From contig NZ_JANAVP010000023.1 of assembly GCF_024213665.1 (NCBI RefSeq), positions 1 to 64,000 on the forward strand: 64,000 bases of DNA, written 5' to 3'. The notes under the pieces are model-generated. The model saw only the letters and a list, made by a program, of their open reading frames with translations. It was not told the DNA's origin and made no database searches. Shown one piece after another: positions 34,636 to 43,905 of this stretch. Source of the DNA: Streptomyces sp. A3M-1-3. GTDB taxonomy: Bacteria > Actinomycetota > Actinomycetes > Streptomycetales > Streptomycetaceae. Positions within the stretch are counted from its first letter, which is position 1. Every line of letters begins with the position of its first letter. The position numbers and the translations under genes were made by a program.

Positions 34636-36117
34636 TCAGTGCGGCTCCGGCGCGGGCGGTCGCGTCGGCGCTCCCGGCAAGGTGATCACCGCCCGCGTGC
34701 CGCCGCCGTTCGCCGGGCGCAGCGCGACCGCGCCGCCGGCCTGCTGGACCGTACGGGCCACGATGGACAGGCCGAGCCCCGAGCCGGGCAGGGCGCGGGC
34801 GGACGGCGAGCGCCAGAACCGCTCGAAGACGTGCGGCAGCTCCTCGGCCGGGATGCCGGGGCCGTGGTCGCGTACGGACAGCTCGCCACGGCGCAGGGCG
34901 ACCTCGACCGTGCCGCCGGGCGGGCTGAACTTCACCGCGTTGTCGAGGACGTTGACGACGGCGCGTTCGAGGGCGGCCGGCTCGGCCCGTACGTACCAGG
35001 GCCGCAGGTCCGCCGTGATCGTCAGCTCCGGCCCGCGCAGCCGGGCCCGCTCCAGCGCGGCCTGCGCGATGTCGTGCAGCGCGACGACCTGGAGGGGACC
35101 GGGGCCGGCGGCGTCCGGGCGGGCCAGCTCCTGGAGGTCGCCGATCAGCGAGGCCAGCTCGGTCATCTGCGCCGTGACGGACGCCATGAGCGCCCGGCGG
35201 TCCTCGGGCGGGAGGGCCCGGCCGGTCTCCTCGCTGCGCGCGAGCAGCTCGATGTTCGTACGCAGAGACGTCAGCGGGGTGCGCAGCTCGTGCCCGGCGT
35301 CCGCGATCAGCTGCGCCTGGCGGTCGCGGGAGGAGGCGAGGGCGGCGGTCATGGAGTTGAAGGACCGGGAGAGGCGGGCGATCTCGTCCTCGCCCTCGAC
35401 GGGAATCCGGACGGTCAGGTCCTCGGTCCGGGCCACATGCTCGACGGCCCCGGTCAGCTCGTCGACGGGCCTGAGCCCGGTCCGGGCGACCCAGAGGCCG
35501 GTGACCCCGGCTCCGCCGACTCCGAGTCCCGAGACGACGAGCAGCAGCAGCGCGAGGTCGTTGAGTGTGTTCTGAGTCTCCCTGAGGGAGAACGCGATCA
35601 TGACGGCGGTGTCCTCGTACACCGCGGACCCGGGCACGGCTGTCGCGGCGACCGTCAGCACCCGCACGGCGTTGCCGTCGCGGTCCGTGCCGTTGCGGAA
35701 CGCCGCGACGGACGGGTCGCCGTCGGCCGCCACTTCCCGGTCGCCGTCCTCGACCTGGATGACGGGGCCGGCGGAGTCCACGAAGACACAGGCCTTCCCG
35801 CTCGCCTGCACGAGCTGGAAGTAGTAGACGGTCCGCGGTGGGCCGAACTCGGGCTTGGGCGCCGGGGCCTGGCTGCAGTCCGTCAGGGTCGGGCGGATCT
35901 GGCTGAGCTGATGAAGCGGACGGTTCTGGCCGGCGAGTTCCGCATCGATCTCGCCGTACAGCTTCCCTCGGACGATGAGCCAGCAGACGACCGAGACGAC
36001 GGCCACCGCCACCGCCACGGCCGTCGCCACCAGCAGCGCCAGCCGGGAGCGGATCGGCAGTGCGCGGAAGCGGCGGAGGGGGCGGAGGGGGCGGAGAGGG
36101 CCGAGGGGGCCTCTCAC
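34636..36117 (-). CDS. sensor histidine kinase (MprB-like)
   Basis: The protein is 493 aa from a GTG that overlaps the regulator's stop (GTGA). There are two membrane helices (about residues 22-45 and 185-210) around an extracellular sensor loop, then HAMP, HisKA with the phospho-His in DAGHELRTPLTSL, and HATPase_c with NVLDNAVKFSPPGG, DHGPGIP and GSGLGLSIV. Gene order with the regulator and a membrane serine protease resembles the MprAB-PepD envelope stress set of mycobacteria. The signal is not visible. Confidence 0.93.
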   Translation of the reverse strand: MRGPLGPLRPLRPLRRFRALPIRSRLALLVATAVAVAVAVVSVVCWLIVRGKLYGEIDAELAGQNRPLHQLSQIRPTLTDCSQAPAPKPEFGPPRTVYYFQLVQASGKACVFVDSAGPVIQVEDGDREVAADGDPSVAAFRNGTDRDGNAVRVLTVAATAVPGSAVYEDTAVMIAFSLRETQNTLNDLALLLLVVSGLGVGGAGVTGLWVARTGLRPVDELTGAVEHVARTEDLTVRIPVEGEDEIARLSRSFNSMTAALASSRDRQAQLIADAGHELRTPLTSLRTNIELLARSEETGRALPPEDRRALMASVTAQMTELASLIGDLQELARPDAAGPGPLQVVALHDIAQAALERARLRGPELTITADLRPWYVRAEPAALERAVVNVLDNAVKFSPPGGTVEVALRRGELSVRDHGPGIPAEELPHVFERFWRSPSARALPGSGLGLSIVARTVQQAGGAVALRPANGGGTRAVITLPGAPTRPPAPEPH

Positions 36118-36827
36118 TCGGCGCCGCCCGCTCGCAGGGCGTACCCGACGCCCCGCACCGTGTGCACGAGGCGCGGCTCGCCGCCCGCCTCCGTCTTGCG
36201 GCGCAGATACATCACGTACACGTCCAGCGAGTTCGAGCTCGGCTCGAAGTCGAAGCCCCACACCGCCTTCAGGATCTGCTCGCGCGTGAGCACCTGCCGC
36301 GGATGCGCCAGGAACATCTCCAGCAGCGTGAACTCGGTCCGGGTCAGCTCCACCGGCCGCCCGCCCCGGGTGACCTCGCGGGTCGCCAGGTCCATGCGCA
36401 GGTCGGCGAAGGTCAGTACGTCGGACGGCGGCCCGCCGGCCACCGACCCCGCGTACGAGCTGCGCCGCAGCAGGGCCCGGATCCGGGCGAACAGCTCGTC
36501 CAGCTCGAACGGCTTCACCAGGTAGTCGTCCGCGCCCGCGTCCAGACCGGTGACCCGGTCACCGACCGTGTCGCGCGCGGTGAGCATCAGTACCGGCGTG
36601 GTGGACCCGGCGGCGCGCAGCCGGCGGGCCGCGGTCAGGCCGTCCATCCGGGGCATCTGGATGTCCAGGACGATCAGGTCCGGCTGGTACGCGGCGGCCT
36701 TCTCCAGCGCATCCAGACCGTCGGCGGCGACCTCGGTCCCGTACCCCTCGAAGGCGAGACTGCGCTGCAGGGCCTCCCGCACGGCGGGCTCGTCGTCGAC
36801 GATCAGGATGCGCTCGGCGGAGCTCAT
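36114..36827 (-). CDS. OmpR-family response regulator (MprA-like)
   Basis: The protein is 237 aa. The receiver domain has the phospho-Asp in LIVLDIQMPRMDG, Thr in LMLTARD and Lys in YLVKPF. The winged helix DNA-binding domain ends VRGVGYALR. It is cotranscribed with the kinase and lies downstream of the protease gene on the same strand. TGAG repeats at 11-base steps before the protease are a likely target. Confidence 0.95.
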   Translation of the reverse strand: MSSAERILIVDDEPAVREALQRSLAFEGYGTEVAADGLDALEKAAAYQPDLIVLDIQMPRMDGLTAARRLRAAGSTTPVLMLTARDTVGDRVTGLDAGADDYLVKPFELDELFARIRALLRRSSYAGSVAGGPPSDVLTFADLRMDLATREVTRGGRPVELTRTEFTLLEMFLAHPRQVLTREQILKAVWGFDFEPSSNSLDVYVMYLRRKTEAGGEPRLVHTVRGVGYALRAGGAE

Positions 36828-36895
36828 GGGGGTCTTCCTCGGATTCGTCGCGAGTCGGTGCTTACGTGTTCTCAGCCTCGCACGAGGCCGGTAAA

Positions 36896-37858
36896 TCAGG
36901 TGTTCGAGCCGCCGCGCAGGGCGTCCAGGTCGGCCTTGACCGTGTTCACGGGGATCGCGAAGCCGAGGCCGACGCTGCCCGCGGTCGAACCGCCGGCCGA
37001 ACTGGGCGAGTACATGGCGGAGTTGATGCCGATGATCTCGCCGTTCATGTTGATCAGGGCGCCGCCGGAGTTGCCGGGGTTGAGCGAGGCGTCGGTCTGG
37101 ATGGCCTGGTACGTGGTCTTGGACGACCCGGTGTCGCCGTTGAACTCCTGGCCGTCGAACTCGAACGGCCAGCCGCCGCCCTGCTGCTGTTGCTGCTGCC
37201 TGCCCGGGTCCTGCTCCTTGGCCACGGTCACATCCCGGTCCAGGGCGGAGACGATGCCGCTGGTGACGGTGCCGGTCAGGCCCTCGGGCGAGCCGATCGC
37301 GACGACCTCGTCACCGACGTTGACGTCGTCCGAGTCGCCGAGGGTGGCCGCCTTCAGGCCACTCGCACCCTTCAGCTTGATGAGGGCGAGGTCCTTGCCG
37401 GGGTCGGTGCCGACGACCTCGGCGTCGTACGTCCTGCCGTCGCTGAGCCGCACCTTGACGGAGGACGCCCCGGCGATCACATGGTTGTTGGTGATGATCT
37501 CGCCGTCGCTCGTGATGACCACGCCCGAGCCGGTGGACTGCCCGGAGCCGGAGGTGGCGTTGATCTCGACGATGCTCGGGCCGACGGCCTGCGCGACTCC
37601 GGCGACCGTTCCGTTGCTGCTCTGCGCCACGTTCGTACCGCTGATGCCGGTGCCGCCGGCGTCCTGCCGGCCGGCCAGCTCCTGCACGGCGGCGGCCGTA
37701 CCGCCACCGACTGCCGCCGCGGCGATCGCGACCGCGGCCAGGAGGCCGACCGGCCGCCTGGCGCGCCGCCGGCGGCCGGGCTGGGCGGGTGGCGCGGGGG
37801 CGTACGCGGGGGGCGGCGGGTAGTACGGCTGCTGCTGGGGGTACTCGCTCTCGGTCAT
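36896..37858 (-). CDS. membrane-anchored trypsin-like serine protease (HtrA/DegP type without PDZ)
   Basis: The protein is 320 aa. A Pro/Tyr-rich cytoplasmic start and one membrane helix (GLLAAVAIAAAAVGGGTAAA) lead to an extracytoplasmic chymotrypsin fold with His in NNHVIAG, Asp in KDLALIKLKG and Ser in NPGNSGGALINM. The protein ends soon after the protease fold, so the usual C-terminal PDZ domain is absent. A poly-Gln run lies near residue 215. Quality control of envelope proteins is the likely role. It is 70 bases upstream of the response regulator. Confidence 0.92.
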   Translation of the reverse strand: MTESEYPQQQPYYPPPPAYAPAPPAQPGRRRRARRPVGLLAAVAIAAAAVGGGTAAAVQELAGRQDAGGTGISGTNVAQSSNGTVAGVAQAVGPSIVEINATSGSGQSTGSGVVITSDGEIITNNHVIAGASSVKVRLSDGRTYDAEVVGTDPGKDLALIKLKGASGLKAATLGDSDDVNVGDEVVAIGSPEGLTGTVTSGIVSALDRDVTVAKEQDPGRQQQQQQGGGWPFEFDGQEFNGDTGSSKTTYQAIQTDASLNPGNSGGALINMNGEIIGINSAMYSPSSAGGSTAGSVGLGFAIPVNTVKADLDALRGGSNT

Positions 37859-37881
37859 GTACAGACTGTCGCGAGGCTTGA

Positions 37882-37907
37882 TGAGAGCTTCCTGAGCGCG
37901 CGCTGAG
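37882..37907 (-). promoter_or_regulatory. three TGAG direct repeats at 11-bp spacing, probable response-regulator site
   Basis: TGAG starts at 37882, 37893 and 37904, exactly 11 bases apart, 24-49 bases upstream of the serine protease start. OmpR-type regulators bind direct repeats with this spacing. Confidence 0.55.
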
Positions 37908-37962
37908 AAGCCCGACAGAACCCTGTATGCCCGATATAAAGACGATCAGGTGTGCGGGAAGC

Positions 37963-38985
37963 TCAGGCGCAGCCGCACGAGCGGCGGACCACCAGCGCCG
38001 ACGGGAACTGCTTCAGCCGCTCCCGGCGCGAGCCCATCACCCGCAGGCCGTCGTCCAGCACCAGGTCGACCGCCGCGCGGGCCATCGCCGGGCGGTCGGA
38101 CGCGACCGTCGTCAGCGGCGGATCGGTGAGCGCCGCCTCCTTCACGTCGTCGAAGCCGGCCACCGCCAGTTCGCCCGGTACGTCGATCCGCAGCTCGCGC
38201 GCCGCCCGCAGGACGCCGATCGCCTGGTCGTCGGTGGCGCAGAAGATGGCCGAAGGGCGGTCGGGTCCGGCGAAAATGCCGAGCGCGACCTGGTAGGCGT
38301 CGTAGCGGTTGTACGGGGCCTTGAACAGGCGGCCCTCGGTCGTCCGCCCGGATTCCCGCATGGCGCGGCGCCAGCCTTCGACGTGGTCGGCCACCGGGTC
38401 GCCCACCGCCGGGGTCGACTCGACGCCACCGAGGCAGGCGACGTACGGGTGACCGTGCTCCAGGAGGTGGCGGGTGGCGAGCTGGGCGCCGCCGATGTCG
38501 TCGGTGACAACGGCAACGTCGTCGATCGCCTCGGGCCGCTCGTGCAGCAGGACGACCCGGGCGTCCCAGGCCTCGATCTCCGCGGCGGCGCGCTCGCTCG
38601 GGCCCTGGCTGACGAGGATCAGCCCGGAGACCCGCATACCGAGGAAGGCGCGGAGGTAGTGCACCTCGCGCTCGTCCCGGTAGTCGGAGTTGCCGACGAG
38701 CACCATTTTCCCGCGCTCGGCTGCGGCCTGTTCGACCGCGTGCGCCATCTCCGCGAAGAAGGGCTGCCGCGCATCCGGGACGATCATGCCTATGAGGTCG
38801 GTGCGCCGCGATGCCATGGCCTGGGCGACCCGGTCGGGCCGGTAGCCCAGGTCCTTGATCGCGGCGAGGACACGCTCGCGCGTGGCCGGGGCAACCGGCC
38901 TGGGTCCGTTGTTGATGACATAGCTGACGACCGCGGTAGAGGTACCCGCCAGTCGTGCCACATCATCCCGCGTCACCTTGGCCAC
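37963..38985 (-). CDS. LacI family transcriptional regulator
   Basis: The protein is 340 aa from GTG. The LacI helix-turn-helix and hinge are clear (VTRDDVARLAGTSTAVVSYV, then RPVAPATRERVLAAIKDLGYRP), and the periplasmic-binding-like domain ends in a Cys-containing tail RRSCGCA. The effector is unknown, and no sugar gene is adjacent. Confidence 0.92.
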   Translation of the reverse strand: MAKVTRDDVARLAGTSTAVVSYVINNGPRPVAPATRERVLAAIKDLGYRPDRVAQAMASRRTDLIGMIVPDARQPFFAEMAHAVEQAAAERGKMVLVGNSDYRDEREVHYLRAFLGMRVSGLILVSQGPSERAAAEIEAWDARVVLLHERPEAIDDVAVVTDDIGGAQLATRHLLEHGHPYVACLGGVESTPAVGDPVADHVEGWRRAMRESGRTTEGRLFKAPYNRYDAYQVALGIFAGPDRPSAIFCATDDQAIGVLRAARELRIDVPGELAVAGFDDVKEAALTDPPLTTVASDRPAMARAAVDLVLDDGLRVMGSRRERLKQFPSALVVRRSCGCA

Positions 38986-39009
38986 GCGCGGCAGTCTACG
39001 CGGGGTGAC

Positions 39010-39813
39010 CTACCTCTGGGCAGGGCGTACTGCCGGTTCGAGCTGCTCGGCTCTGTCCTCCGTCCGGGGGACGGGCGAGGCCGCCGGGGAGGAAGTGGCG
39101 GATGCGGCCTTCGCGCGAGCCTCCTCGGCCGCGCGTTCGACCTTCTCCGGCGCGACGAAGCGGTACCCGACGTTCCGCACGGTGCCGATCAGCGACTCGT
39201 GCTCGGGACCCAGCTTCGCGCGCAGCCGCCGTACGTGGACGTCGACCGTCCGCGTACCGCCGAAGTAGTCGTAGCCCCAGACCTCCTGGAGCAGCTGGGC
39301 GCGGGTGAAAACGCGGCCCGGGTGCTGCGCGAGGTACTTGAGCAGCTCGAACTCCTTGAAGGTCAGGTCCAGGACCCGGCCCTTGAGCTTCGCGCTGTAG
39401 GTGGCCTCGTCCACCGACAGATCGCCGTTGCGGATCTCCATCGGAGAGTCGTCGGAGGTGATCTGCTGGCGGCCCATCGCGAGCCGCAGCCGCGCCTCGA
39501 CCTCGGCGGGCCCTGCGGTGTCGAGCAGTACGTCGTCGATGCCCCAGTCGGCGGTGACGGCGGCGAGGCCGCCCTCCGTCACGACGAGGATCAGCGGGCA
39601 GCCGGGTCCGGTGGACCGCAGCAGCTGGCACAGCGACCGGACCTGCGGAAGGTCGCGGCGGCCGTCGATCAGGATGACGTCGGCACCAGGGGTGTCGACG
39701 AGAGCCGGCCCTTCGGCGGGGGCCACCCGCACGTTGTGCAGAAGCAGGCCAAGAGCGGGCAGCACCTCCGTCGACGGCTGGAGGGCATTGGTCAGGAGCA
39801 GCAGAGAGCTCAT
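39010..39813 (-). CDS. glnR: global nitrogen regulator GlnR (atypical OmpR-type regulator)
   Basis: The protein is 267 aa, as in Streptomyces GlnR. It opens SSLLLLTNALQPSTEVLPAL, which I recognise from that protein. The receiver keeps one acidic residue (VILIDGRRD) but lacks the normal set for phosphorylation, consistent with GlnR being a phosphorylation-independent regulator. The winged helix domain (LDLTFKEFELLKYLAQHPG, ending TVRNVGYRF) binds nitrogen-control promoters. The Ala/Glu-rich tail is variable. No cognate kinase is next to it. Confidence 0.9.
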   Translation of the reverse strand: MSSLLLLTNALQPSTEVLPALGLLLHNVRVAPAEGPALVDTPGADVILIDGRRDLPQVRSLCQLLRSTGPGCPLILVVTEGGLAAVTADWGIDDVLLDTAGPAEVEARLRLAMGRQQITSDDSPMEIRNGDLSVDEATYSAKLKGRVLDLTFKEFELLKYLAQHPGRVFTRAQLLQEVWGYDYFGGTRTVDVHVRRLRAKLGPEHESLIGTVRNVGYRFVAPEKVERAAEEARAKAASATSSPAASPVPRTEDRAEQLEPAVRPAQR

Positions 39814-40328
39814 CGACGGCCACCTGCCCAGGTCATGCGGTCATGCACGGTTCGCTCGCCCATTACGTCGGTTCCTCCTCCTCGGTCCCTGCGAGTGGGG
39901 GCACCACCCAGGCGGAGCCTGGGGGAGTATGTGGCACTGCTTAGTAGGAGTACGGTCCCCGCGCCCTGGGGTCCGCCACGCTTACGACTGTTCGTGCTCT
40001 GTTCAACGTACTGAATGCACAAAAGGACCCGGGGGCAACGTTGCCCGGATCCTCTCCCCAGCAGAATAGCCCACATGAGTTCCGGCGCAGAGGGCGAACT
40101 CCCCGGATCACCTGTCGGCTCGATCACTCCGCATGGGGAGCGCGGGGGGCGCACGGAAGCGCGTACCGATGCGGTGGCCGCAGTGAGCGCCCCCGCCCGC
40201 TGGTACTGACCGGGGCACGGCTCCCGGCGGAGGCGGTCCCGCTGATCGCGGGCTGGCTGGTCCGGGAGTAGCTCCTCGCGTGGCCCATCATGGAGGACGG
40301 CACACCCGCCGACGAAAGGAACGAGTCC
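39814..40328. other. intergenic region of 515 bases between glnR and the MoaD-like gene
   Basis: It must contain the glnR promoter. From ATG 40075 a 44-codon frame ends at 40209. In the neighbouring frame the sequence continues as LVLTGARLPAEAVPLIAGW to a stop at 40271. The two pieces could be one small broken gene, but I do not recognise it. No other feature is supported. Confidence 0.35.
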
Positions 40329-40583
40329 ATGGCAGCGGGAACCATCCGCTACTGGGCGGCGGCCAAGGCCGCCGCCGGGACCCATGAGGAGCCGTACGCC
40401 GCGCGGACGCTCGCCGAGGCGCTCGACGCGGTGCGCGAGCGGCACCCCGGGGAACTGACGCGGGTGCTGATGCGGTGCTCGTTCCTCGTCGACGGTGACC
40501 CCGTGGGGACGCGCAGCCATGAGACGGTACGGCTGGCCGAGGGCGGCACGGTCGAGGTGCTCCCGCCGTTCGCAGGAGGGTGA
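40329..40583 (+). CDS. MoaD/ThiS-like sulfur carrier protein
   Basis: The protein is 84 aa with the ubiquitin-like MoaD pattern and the C-terminal VEVLPPFAGG, ending in the Gly-Gly that is adenylated and then thiocarboxylated. AAGGAA precedes the ATG. Its use (molybdopterin or another sulfur pathway) cannot be told, but a rhodanese and a DsrE-like gene lie a few kb downstream. Confidence 0.88.
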   Translation: MAAGTIRYWAAAKAAAGTHEEPYAARTLAEALDAVRERHPGELTRVLMRCSFLVDGDPVGTRSHETVRLAEGGTVEVLPPFAGG

Positions 40584-40591
40584 CCGCGAGC

Positions 40592-41671
40592 ATGAGTAAC
40601 GAGCAGCAGCATCATCAGTACGACGGCTACGACCCGTACGGTCAGCAGGGCCAACAGGATCCCTACGCCACCCAGACGTGGCAGGCCGACACCTGGGACA
40701 CCCAGTACCAGCCCGTGGCCGACGCCACGTATCTGCCGCCGCAGGGCTCCCACCCGCTGCCGCCGGAAGCCCCGGCGCCCGTGGCGTACCAGCACTACCA
40801 ACAGTACGAGACGTACCAGCGGTACGAGCCGGCCCCCGAGGCAGCCCCCGAGCCCGCTCCCGCGCCCGTCGCCGACCCCTCGTACACGCCCCCCACCACC
40901 GCCGGCGACGCCCGGATCACCGACGCGCAGCGGGCCCGCGCCGAGGGGCGCTCGCCGATCATCGACCCGGGCATGCAGCCCGCCGGGCTGACCGCCGTGC
41001 TCGCACTGCTGCTCGCCGGCGCCGCCGCCATCGGCTCGTACGCCCTGCTCGTACCGCTCGTGCTCCTGCAGGCCGTCACCGCCGCCGGCTGGTTCCGGCT
41101 CAACGGCATGTGGCCCGCCCGGCAGGGCATCGCGCTCGCCTTCGCGGGCGGTGTGACCGCGGACATCGCCCTGCTCGCCGTCTCCGAGCAGTACGCGCCC
41201 GCCGCGCTCATCGGGACGCTCGGCGTGTGGGTGCTGCTCACGCTCGTACTCCAGCTGCGCAACCGGGCCTCTGCGGACGAGCGCATGTACGGCCTCACGG
41301 CCACCATCACCTCGGCCGCGCTCGCCGTCGTCGCGGCCGGACATCTGGCGGCGAAGCCGGACGCGGTGACCGTCGGGGCCGTGGCCGTCGCCGTGGCCAC
41401 CCTCGCCCGCGCCCTGCCGCTGCCGACAGCGGTCTCGGTCGTCGTCTCGCTGCTCGCCGCGGCGGGCTCAGGCATCGCGACCGGCGGGCTCACGAGCATT
41501 GGCGCGCCGGGCGCGCTGCTGGGGCTCGCGGCCGGTGTGTGCGCGCTGATCGGGCTGCGCGTGGCCGCGTACGACTACCCGTCCCGGTTCGTCCACATGA
41601 CGGCGGGCGTGGCGCTGCCGCTGGCCGCCGCGGCCCCGGCCGTCTACCTGATCGGCCGGGCCATCGCATAG
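40592..41671 (+). CDS. polytopic membrane protein of unknown function with Gln/Tyr-rich N-terminus
   Basis: The protein is 359 aa. The first 105 residues are Gln-, Tyr- and Pro-rich and probably disordered in the cytoplasm. About nine hydrophobic helices follow from residue 130. The ATG at 40592 is used because the GTG at 40580 sits on top of the GGAGGG site. Conserved in Streptomyces at this place as far as I recall; function unknown. Confidence 0.75.
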   Translation: MSNEQQHHQYDGYDPYGQQGQQDPYATQTWQADTWDTQYQPVADATYLPPQGSHPLPPEAPAPVAYQHYQQYETYQRYEPAPEAAPEPAPAPVADPSYTPPTTAGDARITDAQRARAEGRSPIIDPGMQPAGLTAVLALLLAGAAAIGSYALLVPLVLLQAVTAAGWFRLNGMWPARQGIALAFAGGVTADIALLAVSEQYAPAALIGTLGVWVLLTLVLQLRNRASADERMYGLTATITSAALAVVAAGHLAAKPDAVTVGAVAVAVATLARALPLPTAVSVVVSLLAAAGSGIATGGLTSIGAPGALLGLAAGVCALIGLRVAAYDYPSRFVHMTAGVALPLAAAAPAVYLIGRAIA

Positions 41672-41747
41672 GTGACCGGGTTAGGCTCGCGGTCACAGGA
41701 GGCTCGGGGCCTGGGGCCCGAGCCGAGAGGGTGGGGGAACGAGAGCA

Positions 41748-42497
41748 ATGCGCGCACTGCGGATACTGCTGATCCTGGCTGTGGTGCTCGGCGGCATTTT
41801 CGTCGCCGCCGACCGTTTCGCGGTCAACTTCGCGGAGGACGAGGCAGCCGGCAAGATCCGGTCCAGTCAGGGGCTCGGTGCCCAGCCCGAGGTGTCCATC
41901 AAGGGCTTCCCGTTCCTGACCCAGGTCCTGAGCTCGTCGCTGGACGAGGTCGACGTGAGCCTCGACGGCATCACCGCCAGCGCGGACGGCCACGCGGTCC
42001 AGGTGACGGAGGTCCGGGCCGAGCTGCGGGATGTGCGCATCGACAGCAGCTTCTCGTCCGCGACCGCGGGCCGGGCCACCGGGTCGGCGCGTATCTCGTA
42101 CGCCGACCTGGCGAAGTCGGCGCCCAAGGGCGCGACCGTCAGCTACGCCGGGCCCGAGCGGGCCGGCCGGGGCGAGGTCAAGGTCTCCGGTCCGCTGAAG
42201 GAAGTCCTGGAAGGCGCGGGCATCGAGGTTCCCGAGGTGTTCCAGGGAGCGCTGAAGGGCCGCACCTTCACCACGTACAGCAAGGTCTCCATCGAGGGCG
42301 GCGACACGGTCCGCCTGCGCTCCGAGTCCCTGCCCGCTCTGCCGCTGCCCGGCCTGAAGGACAAGATGCGGGAGGTCGTCGACTACGACCTCAAGATCGA
42401 CGGACTGCCGTCGACCATCGCGCTGAACACCGTCACCGCCTCGGAGGACGGTCTCCGGTTCTCCGGTACGGGGACGGGCGTTTCGCTGACCGGCTGA
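41748..42497 (+). CDS. LmeA-like DUF2993 phospholipid-binding protein
   Basis: The protein is 249 aa. A signal anchor (LRILLILAVVLGGIFVAA) is followed by the DUF2993 pattern AAGKIRSSQGL, PEVSIKGFPFLTQVLSS and a long beta-rich domain. In mycobacteria LmeA affects lipoglycan maturation; here only membrane lipid binding outside the cell can be suggested. Confidence 0.85.
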   Translation: MRALRILLILAVVLGGIFVAADRFAVNFAEDEAAGKIRSSQGLGAQPEVSIKGFPFLTQVLSSSLDEVDVSLDGITASADGHAVQVTEVRAELRDVRIDSSFSSATAGRATGSARISYADLAKSAPKGATVSYAGPERAGRGEVKVSGPLKEVLEGAGIEVPEVFQGALKGRTFTTYSKVSIEGGDTVRLRSESLPALPLPGLKDKMREVVDYDLKIDGLPSTIALNTVTASEDGLRFSGTGTGVSLTG

Positions 42498-42733
42498 GCC
42501 GACGCCGGCTGGAGAGGCCGACGGGCGGACGGGCCGGCGGGCGGGCGGACGGGCGGACGGGCCGGATGGTGAGACGGCGCTGTCCGCTCCGCAGAAGGGT
42601 GAGCGGACCCGGCTGCCGGAAAGCCGGGTCACAGCTGCCCCGGCGGCCCACCCGTCCCGCATCGCGGACGATCTCGTCTCAGCATCCGACACGCCGGTGA
42701 CATGTCCGCCGATACGTCCCTACGATCAGACCC

Positions 42734-42841
42734 ATGCAGAGCTTTATTAGCGGTCTCCGACAGCGGGGACAGGCGGACCTTACGAAGCGGCGGGCAGTAG
42801 ACCTGTGCCGCGTCGCCGCCATGCTCTGTCGCACCTTCTGA
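42734..42841 (+). CDS. putative Cys-containing leader peptide before the rhodanese gene
   Basis: The product is 35 aa. The end TKRRAVDLCRVAAMLCRTF fits the short leader peptides placed before sulfur-metabolism genes in Streptomyces, with two Cys codons in the last dozen. It lies 177 bases upstream of the sulfurtransferase start. A leader of this kind could sense cysteinyl-tRNA supply by attenuation or coupling. That is inference; no clear attenuator hairpin was found. Confidence 0.65.
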   Translation: MQSFISGLRQRGQADLTKRRAVDLCRVAAMLCRTF

Positions 42842-43018
42842 GCGGGACTGACGACTCCCGTATACCGCAGGCCATCTGGCGGCCGCCCCCCGCGTGACCG
42901 CACCTGCCCCTCCGCGCCTCCGCCGACACCGGAGACCGCGAGCGCGCACCCGTATCCACGCACGGCAGCACCAGCACCGCGCACAGCCCCGCCGCACACT
43001 GCCCCGGAGGAGAACAGC

Positions 43019-43858
43019 ATGAGCCGCAGCGAAGTCCTGGTAGACGCCGACTGGGTCGAGGCCCACATCGACGACCCGAAGGTGGTCATCGTCGAGGTCG
43101 ACGAGGACACCTCGGCCTACGAGAAGAACCACATCCGCAACGCGGTCCGCATCGACTGGAAGAAGGACCTCCAGGACCCGGTCCGCCGCGACTTCGTCGA
43201 CCAGGAGGGCTTCGAGAAGCTCCTCTCGGCGAAGGGCATCGCCAATGACGACCTCGTCGTCCTCTACGGCGGCAACAACAACTGGTTCGCGTCCTACGCG
43301 TACTGGTACTTCAAGCTCTACGGCCACGAGAACGTCAAGCTCCTCGACGGCGGCCGCAAGAAGTGGGAGCTCGACTCCCGCGACCTGGTCGACGCCGTGC
43401 CCGAGCGCGCCACGACCACGTACAAGGCCAAGGCCCAGGACACCTCGATCCGCGCCTTCCGTGACGAAGCGGTCACCGCGATCGGCAGCCTGAACCTGGT
43501 CGACGTGCGCTCGCCCGACGAGTTCAGCGGCAAGCTGCTCGCCCCGGCGCACCTCCCGCAGGAGCAGTCGCAGCGTCCGGGCCACATCCCGACCGCCCGC
43601 AACATCCCGTGGTCGAAGAACGCCAACGACGACGGCACTTTCAAGTCGGACGACGAGCTCAAGGCCCTCTACGAGGAGGAGCAGGTCGACCTGTCGAAGG
43701 ACACGATCGCGTACTGCCGTATCGGCGAGCGCTCCGCGCTCACCTGGTTCGTGCTGCACGAGCTGCTCGGCCAGCAGAACGTCAAGAACTACGACGGCTC
43801 GTGGACCGAGTACGGCTCCCTCGTCGGCGTGCCGATCGAGCTCGGCGCCAACAAGTAA
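43019..43858 (+). CDS. thiosulfate sulfurtransferase (rhodanese, CysA/SseA type)
   Basis: The protein is 279 aa with two rhodanese domains. The C-terminal active site is YCRIGERS, matching CRxGxR[S/T], and the N-terminal domain is catalytically empty, as usual. CPEV/HIPTARNIPW-type family features (LLAPAHLPQEQSQRPGHIPT) are present. It moves sulfane sulfur from thiosulfate to an acceptor. GGAGG precedes the ATG. It forms a unit with the following DUF1416 gene. Confidence 0.95.
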   Translation: MSRSEVLVDADWVEAHIDDPKVVIVEVDEDTSAYEKNHIRNAVRIDWKKDLQDPVRRDFVDQEGFEKLLSAKGIANDDLVVLYGGNNNWFASYAYWYFKLYGHENVKLLDGGRKKWELDSRDLVDAVPERATTTYKAKAQDTSIRAFRDEAVTAIGSLNLVDVRSPDEFSGKLLAPAHLPQEQSQRPGHIPTARNIPWSKNANDDGTFKSDDELKALYEEEQVDLSKDTIAYCRIGERSALTWFVLHELLGQQNVKNYDGSWTEYGSLVGVPIELGANK

Positions 43859-43905
43859 CTCCCGGGCCTCCCCCGGACCTCCCGACCCGAAGGACGTAAA
43901 GACAT

